Part shown: piece by piece, positions 13,036-23,314 of the stretch
Layout: every line of letters begins with the position of its first letter
Position numbering within the stretch: position 1 is the first letter of the stretch
Origin: Pseudomonas tohonis
GTDB lineage: Bacteria; Pseudomonadota; Gammaproteobacteria; Pseudomonadales; Pseudomonadaceae
Assembly (NCBI RefSeq): GCF_012767755.2
Contig: NZ_AP023189.1
Span: 6,140,001 to 6,204,000, forward strand
Reading direction: 5' to 3'
Length of the DNA: 64,000 nt
Made by a program: the position numbers and the translations under genes
The notes under the pieces: generated by a model
What the model was told of the DNA's origin: nothing
Databases searched by the model: none
The model's input: only the letters and a program-made list of their open reading frames with translations

Positions 13036-14304
13036 TCAGCCGTTGAACACGTCTTCCACCGACTTCAGCGGATAGTGTTTCGGGTAGGGCAGGGTCGCGA
13101 CACCGGACTCGATGGCTGCCTTGGCCACGGCATCGGAAACCACGGTGATCAGGCGCTTGTCCATGGGCTTCGGAATGATGTACTCACGGCCGAACTCGAG
13201 GGACGCGACGCCGTATGCATCGCATACATCCTTGGGCACCGGCTCCTTGGCCAGGTCGCGAAGGGCCAGGGCAGCAGCGATCTTCATCTCTTCGTTGATG
13301 CGGGTGGCGCGAACGTCCAGGGCACCACGGAAGATGAAGGGGAAGCCCAGCACGTTGTTGACCTGGTTCGGATAGTCCGAGCGGCCGGTGGCCATGATCA
13401 CGTCATTGCGGGTCGCGTGTGCCAGTTCCGGCTGGATTTCCGGGTCCGGGTTGGAGCAGGCGAAGACGATCGGGTTCGGCGCCATGCGCTTCAGGTCTTC
13501 GGCGCTCAGCAGGTTGGCGCCCGACAGGCCGACGAACACGTCCGCGCCATCCAGTGCATCCGACAGGGTGCGCTTGGAGGTTTCGTGGGCGAAGACCGCC
13601 TTGTACTGGTTCAGATCATCGCGGCCGGCATGGATGACGCCCTTGCGGTCGATCATGAAGATGTTCTCGACCTTCGCACCCATGCTCACCAGCAGCTTCA
13701 TGCAGGAGATGGCCGCAGCGCCGGCGCCCAGGCAGACGATCTTGGCTTCCGGCAGGCTCTTGCCGGCGATTTCCAGGGCGTTGAGCATGCCGGCAGCGGT
13801 CACGATGGCGGTGCCGTGCTGGTCATCGTGGAAAACCGGGATGTCGCACTGTTCGATCAGGGTGCGCTCGATCTCGAAGCACTCGGGCGCCTTGATGTCT
13901 TCAAGGTTGATGCCACCGAAGGTGATGGAGATGCGCTTGACGGTATCGATGAAGGCCTGAGGGCTCTCGGCGTCGACCTCGATGTCGAACACGTCGACAC
14001 CGGCGAAGCGCTTGAACAGCACGCCCTTGCCCTCCATGACCGGCTTGGAGGCCAGCGGGCCGAGGTTGCCGAGGCCGAGAATCGCGGTGCCATCGGAGAT
14101 CACTGCCACCAGGTTGCCCTTGCCGGTGTACTTGAAGGCCAGCTCCGGATCGCGGGCGATCTCGCGGACGGGCTCGGCCACACCCGGGCTGTAGGCCAGC
14201 GACAGGTCGCGGGCGGTGGCGGTCGGCTTGGTCAGCTCGACGCTGAGTTTCCCGGGACGGGGCTGGGCGTGGTACTCGAGAGCGGCAGTTTTCAGATCAG
14301 ACAT
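13036..14304 (-). CDS. maeB: NADP-type malic enzyme (short form)
   Basis: Oxidative decarboxylation of malate to pyruvate with reduction of NAD(P). The 422-residue product is the malic domain plus NAD(P)-binding domain only, without the C-terminal phosphotransacetylase-like domain of E. coli MaeB. Motifs: SLAYSPGVAEPVREIA, catalytic Lys region YTGKGNLVAVISDGTAILG, metal-binding HDDQHGTAIV, and dinucleotide loop GAGAAAISC. The start is the ATG at 14304 (MSDLKTAALEYHAQPRPGKL). It is a monocistronic-looking gene with its own terminator. Cofactor preference is inferred from family assignment only. Confidence 0.93.
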   Translation of the reverse strand: MSDLKTAALEYHAQPRPGKLSVELTKPTATARDLSLAYSPGVAEPVREIARDPELAFKYTGKGNLVAVISDGTAILGLGNLGPLASKPVMEGKGVLFKRFAGVDVFDIEVDAESPQAFIDTVKRISITFGGINLEDIKAPECFEIERTLIEQCDIPVFHDDQHGTAIVTAAGMLNALEIAGKSLPEAKIVCLGAGAAAISCMKLLVSMGAKVENIFMIDRKGVIHAGRDDLNQYKAVFAHETSKRTLSDALDGADVFVGLSGANLLSAEDLKRMAPNPIVFACSNPDPEIQPELAHATRNDVIMATGRSDYPNQVNNVLGFPFIFRGALDVRATRINEEMKIAAALALRDLAKEPVPKDVCDAYGVASLEFGREYIIPKPMDKRLITVVSDAVAKAAIESGVATLPYPKHYPLKSVEDVFNG

Positions 14305-14403
14305 TTTGGCATTCCGCTTTTACTGTTGTGACAGACGGACGGGCGAGGATACGCAAGATACCGGGGGCCTACAAGACTGTTCAGTCACGCCACGTCAAGC
14401 CCT

Positions 14404-15858
14404 CTAACGTACGACTTTAAGCCAATCCCCGGCCTTGGGCTCGCCGATTGGATACAAATTATTGATCAATCGGATACGATTTTCCAGCTCCGCCTGATCC
14501 CCTGCCGACCCACTGGCGCGAACGATGCCGGCTACGGTTTCCGCGGCCTTCACCTGGACCAGATGCAACCTCGGCGGCTGTGCCAGGGCCCTCTCCTCGG
14601 GCTTGAGGGCACGGAAGCTGTGAATGACGGAAAGGAACCGGGCATCTTCGGTTTCCAGGGATGCCCTGCCCTTCATGCCGGCGATAAACAGATACGCCTG
14701 ATCCCCTTTGAAGACGACAGCCACACGTCGGGCGGAATTGCCGGGGACCACCGCCGTCACACCGACGATGCCGTCCTGGCTGAAGGTCTCCTCCATCACC
14801 AGGCGCTGGCGTCCGGCGCGCTGATGCAGCAACTCGGAGGGCGTCAGCCCCGGTGTGCGCTCCGCCAGCTGCATGGCGATGAAGGCCTGCTCATCACGAG
14901 GATGGCCGATCAGCACGTCGGGGCGGTTCACCAGCTCCCAGCCGTCGGGGTAACGCAGGGTGAAGTCCAGTCCGACGTGATAGAACTGCTGCCCCCGGCG
15001 GATGCCCGTATCGGCCGAATCACCGAAGGGCATGCCGTCGATGGCCTTCAGGTAAGCCTCGCGATTGACCTCCTGCTGCCCGCCGGCCAGGGCGCGTGCC
15101 GGCCCGACCACCTGCTGCAGGCGCGTGTCGTTGTCCGGGTGGGTATCGAAGACGCCGTGATAGCTGCCCGCCTCGGGCACCTCCTGCCCCTTGCGCTTCG
15201 CTTCGTCGCGCGCGAATGCCTCCTGGTTCTTCAGCACCTTGACCACCTCGATCATCGCCTGGGGGTCATAGCCACTGCGGGCCAGGTACTGCGCGCCGAG
15301 TCCGTCGGCCTGCAGCTCCATGTCGCGGCCATAGCCCCGAACCATCGCGCCACCCAGCACGTTGGTCAGGTCGCCCGCCGCACTGACGCCGGTACCGATG
15401 GCGACCGCCTGCCCGAGTATGTTCCAGGCCTGCGACTGGCTCTGCTGCTGCACGCTGTGCCGAGCCGTGACGTGCCCCACCTCGTGTGCCAGCACGGCCG
15501 CCAGCTCCGCTTCGGAGTTCAGGTAGGCCATCAGGCCGCGATGTATATAGATGTAGCCACCCGGCAGGGCGAAGGCGTTGATGTCCGGCGAATCGACCAC
15601 CGTGAAGATGTAGTTGAGGTTGGCACGATGACTGTGCCGCGCCACGCGCTCGCCCACCCGCTGCACATAGGCTTGCAGCCGATCATCGGCGTAGCGGGGG
15701 AATTCCTTCTGGATCTGCTGGTTGTAGCGGCTGCCGAGGTCGAGCTCCTGGCTTTCGCTCATCATCACGAAATTGCGATCCCCGGTAGCCGGGTTGACGG
15801 CACAGCCGGTGAGAAGGGACAGCAGCAGGCACAACAGCAGAATCGGCAAAGCGGGCAT
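14404..15858 (-). CDS. Periplasmic M48-family zinc metalloprotease lipoprotein
   Basis: A 484-residue M48 peptidase of the BepA/YfgC type, which degrades or assists misfolded outer-membrane proteins in the periplasm. It has a signal sequence with lipobox LTGC (16-19), the zinc motif HEVGH (125-129), a third-ligand region MELQADGLG, and a C-terminal part ending in a LysM-like segment (ENRIRLINNLYPIGEPKAGD). Start ATG at 15858. No TPR repeats are obvious, unlike E. coli BepA, so substrate and partner are unknown. It stands alone between maeB and rpmE. Confidence 0.85.
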   Translation of the reverse strand: MPALPILLLCLLLSLLTGCAVNPATGDRNFVMMSESQELDLGSRYNQQIQKEFPRYADDRLQAYVQRVGERVARHSHRANLNYIFTVVDSPDINAFALPGGYIYIHRGLMAYLNSEAELAAVLAHEVGHVTARHSVQQQSQSQAWNILGQAVAIGTGVSAAGDLTNVLGGAMVRGYGRDMELQADGLGAQYLARSGYDPQAMIEVVKVLKNQEAFARDEAKRKGQEVPEAGSYHGVFDTHPDNDTRLQQVVGPARALAGGQQEVNREAYLKAIDGMPFGDSADTGIRRGQQFYHVGLDFTLRYPDGWELVNRPDVLIGHPRDEQAFIAMQLAERTPGLTPSELLHQRAGRQRLVMEETFSQDGIVGVTAVVPGNSARRVAVVFKGDQAYLFIAGMKGRASLETEDARFLSVIHSFRALKPEERALAQPPRLHLVQVKAAETVAGIVRASGSAGDQAELENRIRLINNLYPIGEPKAGDWLKVVR

Positions 15859-15980
15859 GGATCACCTCGGCGACCGCTCGCGCAACCACTGCGTCCTGCG
15901 GGGCTATGCGGCTTTTTACGCCGCCCCGGCTAGCCGGTCAATCGCCATCCCGGACGCGCCAGGACTGAACGCCAGAAACG

Positions 15981-16005
15981 AAAAAGGCGCCCATTGGGCG
16001 CCTTT
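15981..16005 (-). terminator. Rho-independent terminator of rpmE
   Basis: On the minus strand: AAAGGCGCCC, loop AAT, GGGCGCCTTT then TTCG; a 10-bp perfect stem about 50 nt after the rpmE stop. Confidence 0.9.
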
Positions 16006-16056
16006 CTCTGTACAGCTGGAAGGGCTTCGTGGAAGCCTTCCCGGTCACTCGGTCGC

Positions 16057-16269
16057 TTACTTGGCGCCGAATACACCGAAACGCTGCTTGAAGCGATCGA
16101 TACGGCCGCCGGTGTCCAGGACCTTCTGCTTGCCGGTGTAGAACGGGTGGCACTCGGAGCACACGTCGAGGCTGATGTTCTTGGCCAGGGTGGAGCGGGT
16201 CTTGATGACGTTACCGCAGCTGCAGGTAGCTTCGATCGCTACGTATTCGGGATGGATTTCCGGTTTCAT
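16057..16269 (-). CDS. rpmE: 50S ribosomal protein L31, zinc-binding (C+) form
   Basis: Small ribosomal protein bridging the large and small subunits. The 70-residue product keeps all four zinc ligands: Cys16, Cys18 (CSC), Cys37 and Cys40 (CSEC), so it is the zinc-containing form that is replaced by a C- paralogue under zinc starvation. The ATG at 16269 ([10 protein letters not shown]) is the family start; the frame extends upstream but without support. It is divergent from priA across 162 bp. Confidence 0.97.
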   Translation of the reverse strand: MKPEIHPEYVAIEATCSCGNVIKTRSTLAKNISLDVCSECHPFYTGKQKVLDTGGRIDRFKQRFGVFGAK

Positions 16270-16431
16270 GGCTTGATCCTCAGGTCTGGCGTGCCGCCAC
16301 CCGACCCTATGTCGAGCACCGCACGGAAACAGGCGCAGGATCATACCAGAGCCGCGCCATCACGCAAGTCGGCTGCCGAGCCCGGCGACGTGCGGCCGTG
16401 CTAGGATCGCCCCGCCCGATCGGAGACCCCC

Positions 16432-18651
16432 GTGCCCAACGCCATCCTGCGCCTTGCCCTGCCCTCGCCCCTGCGCCGCCTGTTCGACTACCGCGCGCCC
16501 GCCGGCGTCCCGGCCAGGCAACTGCAGCCCGGCTTGCGCCTGCGCGTGCCCTTCGGCCGCCGCGAGGTGATCGGCGTACTGGTGGAAGTGGCCGAGCATA
16601 GCGAGGTGCCGGACGACAAGCTGCGCCCCGCCCTGGAGCTGCTCGACCAGAAGCCCCCGCTGCCCGCCGAGCTGTTCAAGCTCTGCCTGTGGACCGCCCA
16701 GTACTACCAGCACAGCCTCGGCGACACCCTCAGCTGGGCGCTGCCCGTGCTGCTGCGCCAGGGCGAGCCCGCCGAAGCCCGCCAGGAGCGTTTCTGGCAC
16801 GCCAGCGAAGGGGCTCGCGCCGACGATCCGCGCCTGGCCCGCGCGCCGCGCCAGCGCCAGGCGCTGACCACCCTCGCCCAGCACCCCCATGGCGTTGCCC
16901 ACCAGTTGCTCAGCCAGTTGCAGCTGAACAAGGACAGTCTCGACCTGCTGCTGGAAAAGGGCCTGGTCTACATCGAGACCCGCCGTGGAACGGCCGCGCC
17001 GCGCCACGAGCACTGGCTGGCGCAGGCCGAGCTGCCGCTCAACGCCGAGCAGCGCGCCGCCTACGACGCCGTGTTCTCGACCTTCGGCCAGTTCAATGCC
17101 TTCCTCCTGGCCGGCGTCACCGGCAGCGGCAAGACCGAGGTCTACCTGCAGCTGATCCGCGAAACCCTCGCCGCCGGCAAGCAGGCCCTGGTGCTGATCC
17201 CGGAGATCAACCTCGGCCCGCAGACGCTCGAACGCTTCTCCCGGCGCTTCAACGCCCGCATCGCCCTGCTGCACTCCGCCGTCAACGACCGCGAGCGCCT
17301 GGACGCCTGGCTCGCCGCCCGCGACGGCGAGGCCGACATCATCATCGGCACGCGTTCCGCGCTGTTCACGCCGATGAAGAACCCCGGCCTGATCATCATC
17401 GACGAAGAACACGACGCCTCCTACAAGCAGCAGGAAGGCCTGCGCTACCACGCCCGCGACCTGGCCCTGGTGCGGGCGCGGCAGGAGAACATCCCCATCC
17501 TCCTCGGCTCCGCCACGCCGTCGCTGGAAAGCCTGCAGAACGCCCACGCCGGCCGCTACGGCCTGTTGCGCCTGACCCAGCGCGCCGGCGGTGCCCGCCA
17601 GCCGCGCTTCCTGCGCCTGGACATCAAGAGCCGGCCGCTCGACTCCGGCATTTCCGGGCCGCTGCAACAGGCCATCGAGCAGACCCTCAAGGCCGGCCAG
17701 CAGGTGCTGGTGTTCCTCAATCGCCGCGGCTTCGCCCCGACCCTGCTGTGCCACGACTGCGGCTGGATCAGCCAGTGCCCGCGCTGCGACGCGCGCATGA
17801 CCCTGCACCAGCGCTCCGGCGAACTGCGCTGCCACCATTGCGGCCACGCCCAGCGCCAGCCCCGCGCCTGCCCGGACTGCGCCAAGGTCGATCTGCGTCC
17901 CGTCGGCGCCGGCACCGAGCGCGCGGAAGAGCGCCTGAACATCCTCTTCCCAGACGTCCCCGTGCTGCGCATCGATCGCGACAGCACCGCGCGCAAGGAC
18001 GCCATGAACAAGCTCTTCGCCACCATCAACAAGGGCGAACCCTGCATCCTCGTGGGCACCCAGATGCTCGCCAAGGGGCACCACTTCCCCCGCGTCACCC
18101 TGGTCGCGATCCTCGATGCGGACGGCGGTCTGTTCTCCGCCGACTTCCGCGCCAGCGAGCGCATGGCCCAGCTCATCGTGCAGGTGGCGGGCCGCGCGGG
18201 CCGGGCGGAAGAGCCGGGCCGGGTGATCATCCAGACCCACCTCGCCGACCACCCGCTGCTGGTGCAGCTCACCGAAGAGGGCTACTTCGCCTTCGCCGAG
18301 CAGGCTCTCTCCGAGCGCCGCGCGGCCGGCCTGCCGCCCTTCGCCCACCTGGCCCTGCTGCGCGCCGAGGCGCACAAGCCGGGGCAGGCCGAGGAATTTC
18401 TCGATGCCGCCTGCGCCGAAGCGGAACATTTGCTCGCAGAACAGGGTCTGTCCGGCATCGAGTTGCTCGGCCCGGTGCCTGCCCCCATGGAGCGCCGCGC
18501 CGGCAAGCACCGCGCGCAATTGCTGATCCAGGCCAACGCCCGCGCGAGCCTGCACCGCCTGCTGACGCCCTGGAGCCTGACCCTGGAGCAACTGCCCGGC
18601 GGGCGCACCGTGCGCTGGTCACTGGATATCGACCCGATCGACCTTTTCTAG
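16432..18651 (+). CDS. priA: Primosomal replication restart helicase PriA
   Basis: 3'-to-5' DNA helicase that recognises stalled forks and reloads the replisome. The 739-residue product has an N-terminal 3'-OH binding domain (about 1-105), helicase core with Walker A GVTGSGKT (228-235) and DEEH box (324-327), and a complete set of eight zinc cysteines (440, 443, 449, 452, 467, 470, 480, 483). The start is a GTG (16432) with GGAG 7 nt upstream. It is followed at 147 nt by argS, an adjacency conserved in pseudomonads. Confidence 0.97.
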   Translation: MPNAILRLALPSPLRRLFDYRAPAGVPARQLQPGLRLRVPFGRREVIGVLVEVAEHSEVPDDKLRPALELLDQKPPLPAELFKLCLWTAQYYQHSLGDTLSWALPVLLRQGEPAEARQERFWHASEGARADDPRLARAPRQRQALTTLAQHPHGVAHQLLSQLQLNKDSLDLLLEKGLVYIETRRGTAAPRHEHWLAQAELPLNAEQRAAYDAVFSTFGQFNAFLLAGVTGSGKTEVYLQLIRETLAAGKQALVLIPEINLGPQTLERFSRRFNARIALLHSAVNDRERLDAWLAARDGEADIIIGTRSALFTPMKNPGLIIIDEEHDASYKQQEGLRYHARDLALVRARQENIPILLGSATPSLESLQNAHAGRYGLLRLTQRAGGARQPRFLRLDIKSRPLDSGISGPLQQAIEQTLKAGQQVLVFLNRRGFAPTLLCHDCGWISQCPRCDARMTLHQRSGELRCHHCGHAQRQPRACPDCAKVDLRPVGAGTERAEERLNILFPDVPVLRIDRDSTARKDAMNKLFATINKGEPCILVGTQMLAKGHHFPRVTLVAILDADGGLFSADFRASERMAQLIVQVAGRAGRAEEPGRVIIQTHLADHPLLVQLTEEGYFAFAEQALSERRAAGLPPFAHLALLRAEAHKPGQAEEFLDAACAEAEHLLAEQGLSGIELLGPVPAPMERRAGKHRAQLLIQANARASLHRLLTPWSLTLEQLPGGRTVRWSLDIDPIDLF

Positions 18652-18702
18652 CGACGGGTCGCGCCCCAGGGCCTCCAACAGGGGGGTTCCAGCACGCGGC
18701 CT

Positions 18703-18722
18703 GGCGCTTGGCGCTTGAAGCT
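18703..18722. repeat. Short intergenic repeat related to the larger one after hslU
   Basis: The priA-argS gap contains a GCGCTTG tandem ending in GCTTGAAGCT (18713-18722). The same 10-mer recurs at 23285-23294 inside the palindromic element downstream of hslU, so this looks like a partial copy of the same intergenic repeat family. Confidence 0.45.
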
Positions 18723-18798
18723 GCGGGCTCAGCCCGCCGATAATGCCCAGTTTTCAACCAGCGCCCAGGCGCCGCCGCACACCGGCCGAGAGCAGAAC

Positions 18799-20538
18799 AT
18801 GAAAGACACCATTCGCCAGCTGATCCAGCAAGCCCTGACCCGTCTCGCCAGCGAAGGCGTGCTGCCCGAAGGCCTGGCTCCCACCATCCAGGTGGAGAAC
18901 ACCAAGGACAAGACCCACGGCGACTTCGCCAGCAACATCGCCATGATGCTGGCCAAGCCGGCCGGCCTGAAGCCGCGCGACCTGGCCGAGAAGCTGATCG
19001 CCGCCCTGCCCCAGGACGACCAGGTGAGCAAGGTGGAGATCGCCGGCCCCGGCTTCCTCAACTTCTTCCAGAACACCCAGGCCCTGGCCCAGCGCCTCGA
19101 CGCCGCCCTGGCCGACGCCCGGCTGAACGTGCGCAAGGCCGGCCCGGCCCAGCGCGTGGTGGTCGACCTCTCCGCCCCCAACCTGGCCAAGGAGATGCAC
19201 GTCGGCCACCTGCGCTCCACCATCATCGGTGACGGCGTGGCCCGCGTGCTGGAGTTCCTCGGCGACGAGGTGATCCGCCAGAACCACGTGGGCGACTGGG
19301 GCACCCAGTTCGGCATGCTGCTGGCCTACATGCAGGAGCAGCCGGTGGGCAGCGACGCCGAGCTGGCCGACCTGGAAGGCTTCTACCGTGCCGCCAAGAA
19401 GCGCTTCGACGAGTCCAGCGAGTTCGCCGACCGCGCCCGCGAGCTGGTGGTCAAGCTGCAGGCCGGCGACGAAGAGTGCCTGCGCCTGTGGAACCGCTTC
19501 AACGACATCTCCCTCAGCCACTGTCAGGCCGTCTACGACCGCCTCGGCGTGAAGCTGACCATGGCCGACGTGAAGGGCGAGAGCGCCTACAACGACGACC
19601 TCGCCAACGTGGTCGCCGACCTGCGCGCCAAGGGCCTGCTCACCGAGAGCGACGGCGCCCTCTGCGTGTTCATGGACGAGTTCAAGAACGCCGAAGGCGA
19701 TCCGCTGCCGCTGATCGTGCAGAAGGCCGGCGGCGGCTACCTCTACGCCACCACCGACCTCGCCGCCACCCGCTACCGCAGCGGCGTGCTCAAGGCCGAC
19801 CGCGCCCTCTACTTCGTCGACCAGCGCCAGGCCCTGCACTTCCAGATGGTCTTCGCCGCCGCGCGCCTGGCCGGCTTCGTGCGTCCCGAATTCGAGATGG
19901 AGCACATGGGCTTCGGCACCATGAACGGCGCCGACGGCAAGCCCTTCAAGACCCGCGACGGCGGCACCATCAAGCTGATCGACCTGCTCGACGAGGCCGA
20001 GGAACGTGCCTACGCCCTGGTCAAGGAGAAGAACCCGGAGCTGGACGAGGCCGAGCTGCGCCAGATCGGCCGCGCCGTCGGCATCGGTGCCGTCAAGTAC
20101 GCCGACCTCTCCAAGCACCGCACCAGCGACTACAGCTTCAACTTCGAGCAGATGCTGAGCTTCGAGGGCAACACCGCGCCTTACCTGCTCTATGCCTACA
20201 CCCGTACCGCCAGCGTATTCCGCAAGCTGGGCAAGGGCATCGACGAGATCGGCGGGCAGATCGTCCTCGCCGCCGAGCAGGAGCAGGCCCTGGCGGCCAA
20301 GCTGGCGCAGTTCGCCGACATCCTCAACAACGTCGCCGCCAAGGGCGTGCCGCACATCCTCTGCACCTACCTCTACGACCTGGCCGGCCTGTTCTCCAGC
20401 TTCTACGAGAACTGCCCGATCCTCGCCGCCGAGGACGAAGCCACCCAGCAGAGCCGCCTGCGCCTCGCCGCGCTGACCGGCCGCACCCTCAAGCAGGGCC
20501 TGGAGCTGCTCGGCCTGCAAACCCTGGAACGCATGTAA
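18799..20538 (+). CDS. argS: Arginyl-tRNA synthetase
   Basis: Class I aminoacyl-tRNA synthetase charging tRNA-Arg. The 579-residue product shows the N-terminal Add1 domain ([10 protein letters not shown]), the HIGH-type signature as HVGH (134-137, in [11 protein letters not shown]), the MSK-like loop around GKPFKTRDG, and the C-terminal DALR anticodon-binding domain ([12 protein letters not shown] onward). The ATG at 18799 ([10 protein letters not shown]) is preferred over an in-frame upstream start at 18715, which lies in the repeat-like priA-argS gap. A SPOR-domain gene follows 6 nt later. Confidence 0.97.
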   Translation: MKDTIRQLIQQALTRLASEGVLPEGLAPTIQVENTKDKTHGDFASNIAMMLAKPAGLKPRDLAEKLIAALPQDDQVSKVEIAGPGFLNFFQNTQALAQRLDAALADARLNVRKAGPAQRVVVDLSAPNLAKEMHVGHLRSTIIGDGVARVLEFLGDEVIRQNHVGDWGTQFGMLLAYMQEQPVGSDAELADLEGFYRAAKKRFDESSEFADRARELVVKLQAGDEECLRLWNRFNDISLSHCQAVYDRLGVKLTMADVKGESAYNDDLANVVADLRAKGLLTESDGALCVFMDEFKNAEGDPLPLIVQKAGGGYLYATTDLAATRYRSGVLKADRALYFVDQRQALHFQMVFAAARLAGFVRPEFEMEHMGFGTMNGADGKPFKTRDGGTIKLIDLLDEAEERAYALVKEKNPELDEAELRQIGRAVGIGAVKYADLSKHRTSDYSFNFEQMLSFEGNTAPYLLYAYTRTASVFRKLGKGIDEIGGQIVLAAEQEQALAAKLAQFADILNNVAAKGVPHILCTYLYDLAGLFSSFYENCPILAAEDEATQQSRLRLAALTGRTLKQGLELLGLQTLERM

Positions 20539-20544
20539 CGGACT

Positions 20545-21243
20545 ATGGCGAAGAAGAAAGCAGCACCCAAGCGCGGGGCCAGCCGCTACCAGGCACCGCC
20601 GAAGAAGCCGGTGCCGGGCTGGGTCTGGCTGGTGATGGGCCTGGTCATCGGCGGCTTCGTGGTCATGCTGATGAAGCTCGAGCCGGGTCGCGACGACATC
20701 CGCCGCACCAAGCCGGAGCAGCAGGCGGCGAACGGCAAGCCGACGCCGCGCCCGCAAACGGGTGGCCAGCCGCAAACCCAGACGACACCGGAACCGGCCA
20801 AGCCCAAGTACGACTTCTACACGCTGCTGCCGGAGTCCGAGGTCATCGTGCCGCCGGACGCCCTGCCCAAGGACCCGCCGCCGACGCCCCCCACCCAGCC
20901 GGTGACGCCCGAGGAGGCGGCGAAGATCGACGCCGCCCGCGCCGAGGCCGCCCTCGCCGGCCAGGTGCCGCCACCACCGCCCACCGTGGCCAAGGCGCCG
21001 GTGACCCAGTTCTTCCTGCAGGCCGGCTCCTTCCGCAAGAAGGACGACGCCGACCGCGTGCGCGCGCAGATCATCCTGCTGGGCCAGAACGTCCAGGTGG
21101 AATCCGGCACCGTGCGCGAGGAAACCTGGTACCGCGTGCTCGTCGGCCCCTTCGCCAGCCGCGAGCAACTCGCCGGCGCGCAGAAACAGCTGGCCGGCAG
21201 CGGCTTCGGTAATCTCCTGTTGCAACAACGGCAGGTACGCTGA
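20545..21243 (+). CDS. SPOR-domain membrane protein, FtsN-like
   Basis: A 232-residue bitopic protein: short basic cytoplasmic start (MAKKKAAPKRGASRYQ), one transmembrane helix (about 25-43), a Pro/Gln/Thr-rich linker (about 50-150) and a C-terminal SPOR domain (about 152-232, FFLQAGSFRKKDDADRVRAQ). This is the layout of the divisome activator FtsN, but short Pseudomonas proteins of this type are only FtsN-like by architecture, so I leave the symbol blank. Starts 6 nt after argS and precedes hslVU; cotranscription with argS is likely. Confidence 0.82.
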   Translation: MAKKKAAPKRGASRYQAPPKKPVPGWVWLVMGLVIGGFVVMLMKLEPGRDDIRRTKPEQQAANGKPTPRPQTGGQPQTQTTPEPAKPKYDFYTLLPESEVIVPPDALPKDPPPTPPTQPVTPEEAAKIDAARAEAALAGQVPPPPPTVAKAPVTQFFLQAGSFRKKDDADRVRAQIILLGQNVQVESGTVREETWYRVLVGPFASREQLAGAQKQLAGSGFGNLLLQQRQVR

Positions 21244-21339
21244 TCGGCTAATCGCAGGGGCGCGGTTGAAAAGCCGCGCCGCCTCCCCCATCTGGGTTTC
21301 CATTCGGGCAATTCGCCCCGCTGCGTGGAGACTCCCCCC

Positions 21340-21870
21340 TTGACCACCATCGTTTCAGTCCGCCGCAACGGCAAAGTCGTCATGGGCGGCGACGGCCAGG
21401 TTTCCCTCGGCAATACCGTGATGAAGGGCAACGCCAAGAAGGTGCGCCGCCTCTATCACGGCCAGGTCCTGGCCGGCTTCGCCGGCGCCACCGCAGATGC
21501 CTTCACCCTGTTCGAACGCTTCGAAGGCCAGCTGGAAAAACACCAGGGCCACCTCGTCCGTGCCGCCGTCGAGCTGGCCAAGGACTGGCGCACCGACCGC
21601 TCCCTCAGCCGCCTGGAGGCCATGCTCGCCGTGGCCAACAAGGACGCCTCGCTGATCATCACCGGCAACGGCGACGTGGTCGAACCCGAGCACGGCCTGA
21701 TCGCCATGGGCTCCGGCGGCGGCTTCGCTCAGGCCGCGGCCACCGCGCTGCTGCAGCGCACCGACCTGTCCGCCCGCGAGATCACCGAGACCGCCCTGAA
21801 CATTGCCGGATCGATCTGCGTGTTCACCAACCAGAACCTCACCATCGAGGAGCTGGACGCCGCCGAGTGA
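21340..21870 (+). CDS. hslV: ATP-dependent protease proteolytic subunit HslV
   Basis: Threonine peptidase that forms the two-ring core of the HslUV protease. The 176-residue product (E. coli length) must start at the TTG at 21340, because maturation removes the initiator and exposes the catalytic Thr: the next codons give [19 protein letters not shown]. An in-frame GTG 15 nt upstream would add METPP and bury that Thr, and it lacks a suitably spaced ribosome site, whereas GGAG (21327-21330) suits the TTG. hslU starts 26 nt downstream. Confidence 0.96.
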   Translation: MTTIVSVRRNGKVVMGGDGQVSLGNTVMKGNAKKVRRLYHGQVLAGFAGATADAFTLFERFEGQLEKHQGHLVRAAVELAKDWRTDRSLSRLEAMLAVANKDASLIITGNGDVVEPEHGLIAMGSGGGFAQAAATALLQRTDLSAREITETALNIAGSICVFTNQNLTIEELDAAE

Positions 21871-21896
21871 GGCCGTCCAGACCGGAGTTTCCGTAC

Positions 21897-23234
21897 ATGT
21901 CCATGACCCCCCGCGAGATCGTCCACGAACTCAACCGCCACATCATCGGCCAGGACGACGCCAAGCGCGCCGTGGCCATCGCCCTGCGCAACCGCTGGCG
22001 GCGCATGCAGCTGCCGGTCGAGCTGCGCGCCGAGGTGACGCCGAAGAACATCCTGATGATCGGCCCGACCGGCGTCGGCAAGACCGAGATCGCCCGCCGC
22101 CTGGCCAAGCTGGCCAACGCGCCCTTCCTCAAGGTCGAGGCCACCAAGTTCACCGAGGTGGGTTATGTGGGCCGAGACGTCGAATCGATCATCCGCGACC
22201 TGGCCGACGCCGCCGTGAAGATGATGCGCGAGCAGGAGATGCACAAGGTGCGCTTCCGCGCCGAGGACGCCGCCGAGGACCGCATCCTCGACGCCCTGCT
22301 GCCGCCGGCCCGCAACGGCTTCGGCGACGAGCCGCAGCGCGAGGACTCCAACACCCGGCAGCTGTTCCGCAAGCGCCTGCGCGAAGGCCAGCTGGACGAC
22401 AAGGAGATCGACATCGAAGTGGCCGAAAGCCCCGCCGGCGTCGAGATCATGGCCCCGCCCGGCATGGAGGAGATGACCAGCCAACTGCAGAATCTGTTCT
22501 CTAACATGGGCAAGGGCAAGCGCAAGAGCCGCAAGCTCAAGGTCAAGGAAGCGCTGAAACTGGTGCGCGACGAGGAAGCCGCGCGCCTGGTCAACGAAGA
22601 GGAACTCAAGGCCCGCGCCCTGGAAGCGGTGGAGCAGAACGGCATCGTCTTCATCGACGAGATCGACAAGGTCGCCAAGCGCGGCAACGTCGGCGGCGCC
22701 GATGTCTCCCGCGAGGGCGTGCAGCGCGACCTGCTGCCGCTGATCGAAGGCTGCACCGTCAACACCAAGCTGGGCATGGTCAAGACCGACCACATCCTGT
22801 TCATCGCCTCCGGCGCCTTCCACCTGTCCAAGCCCAGCGACCTGGTGCCGGAACTGCAGGGCCGTCTGCCGATCCGCGTCGAGCTCAAGGCACTCTCGCC
22901 CGAGGACTTCGAACGCATCCTCACCGAGCCGCATGCCTCGCTGACCGAGCAGTACAGCGCGCTGCTGAAGACCGAAGGCCTGAACATCGAGTTCGCGCCC
23001 GAAGGCATCAAGCGCCTGGCCGAGATCGCCTGGCAGGTCAACGAGAAGACCGAGAACATCGGTGCCCGCCGCCTGCACACGCTGCTGGAGCGCCTGCTGG
23101 AGGAAGTCTCCTTCAGCGCCGGCGACCTGGCCGCCCAGCACGACGAGAAACCGATCCTGATCGACGCCGCCTACGTCAACAGCCACCTCGGCGAGCTGGC
23201 GAAGGACGAAGACCTGTCGCGGTACATTCTCTGA
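21897..23234 (+). CDS. hslU: ATP-dependent protease ATPase subunit HslU
   Basis: AAA+ unfoldase that feeds substrates to HslV. The 445-residue product has Walker A GPTGVGKT, the inserted I domain (about 110-240, rich in charged residues), Walker B IVFIDEID, sensor regions, and the C-terminal tail EDLSRYIL that inserts between HslV subunits. The ATG at 21897 ([19 protein letters not shown]) with GGAG upstream is the family start. HslUV is a heat-shock protease in most bacteria; no sigma-32 promoter was recognised here. Confidence 0.97.
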   Translation: MSMTPREIVHELNRHIIGQDDAKRAVAIALRNRWRRMQLPVELRAEVTPKNILMIGPTGVGKTEIARRLAKLANAPFLKVEATKFTEVGYVGRDVESIIRDLADAAVKMMREQEMHKVRFRAEDAAEDRILDALLPPARNGFGDEPQREDSNTRQLFRKRLREGQLDDKEIDIEVAESPAGVEIMAPPGMEEMTSQLQNLFSNMGKGKRKSRKLKVKEALKLVRDEEAARLVNEEELKARALEAVEQNGIVFIDEIDKVAKRGNVGGADVSREGVQRDLLPLIEGCTVNTKLGMVKTDHILFIASGAFHLSKPSDLVPELQGRLPIRVELKALSPEDFERILTEPHASLTEQYSALLKTEGLNIEFAPEGIKRLAEIAWQVNEKTENIGARRLHTLLERLLEEVSFSAGDLAAQHDEKPILIDAAYVNSHLGELAKDEDLSRYIL

Positions 23235-23250
23235 CCGCAGCCTCAAGCCC

Positions 23251-23304
23251 CAAGCTGCAAGCGGCAAGCACCACGCCTCTTGCAGCTTGAAGCTTGCCGC
23301 TTGG
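23251..23304. repeat. Palindromic intergenic repeat after hslU
   Basis: Two nested perfect inverted repeats: CAAGCGGCAAGC (23258-23269) with GCTTGCCGCTTG (23292-23303), and AAGCTGCAAG (23252-23261) with CTTGCAGCTT (23279-23288). They would form alternative strong hairpins. This is the look of a REP-type element; a partial relative sits before argS. Its right arm contains the GGAG that serves as ribosome site for the next gene. Confidence 0.7.
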
Positions 23305-23314
23305 AGCTATCGCT

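Noticed and set aside
15859-15980. Possible remnant of a gene between the M48 protease and rpmE
   Set aside because: No frame on either strand gives a recognisable product; only a small hairpin and the rpmE terminator are visible.
16360-18591. A 743-codon open frame antisense to priA, and an 849-codon one antisense to argS-SPOR (18754-21303)
   Set aside because: Both are by-products of high third-position GC on the coding strand. Their translations are Gly/Ala/Val/Gln/His-rich with no domain, while the opposite strand encodes clear enzymes.
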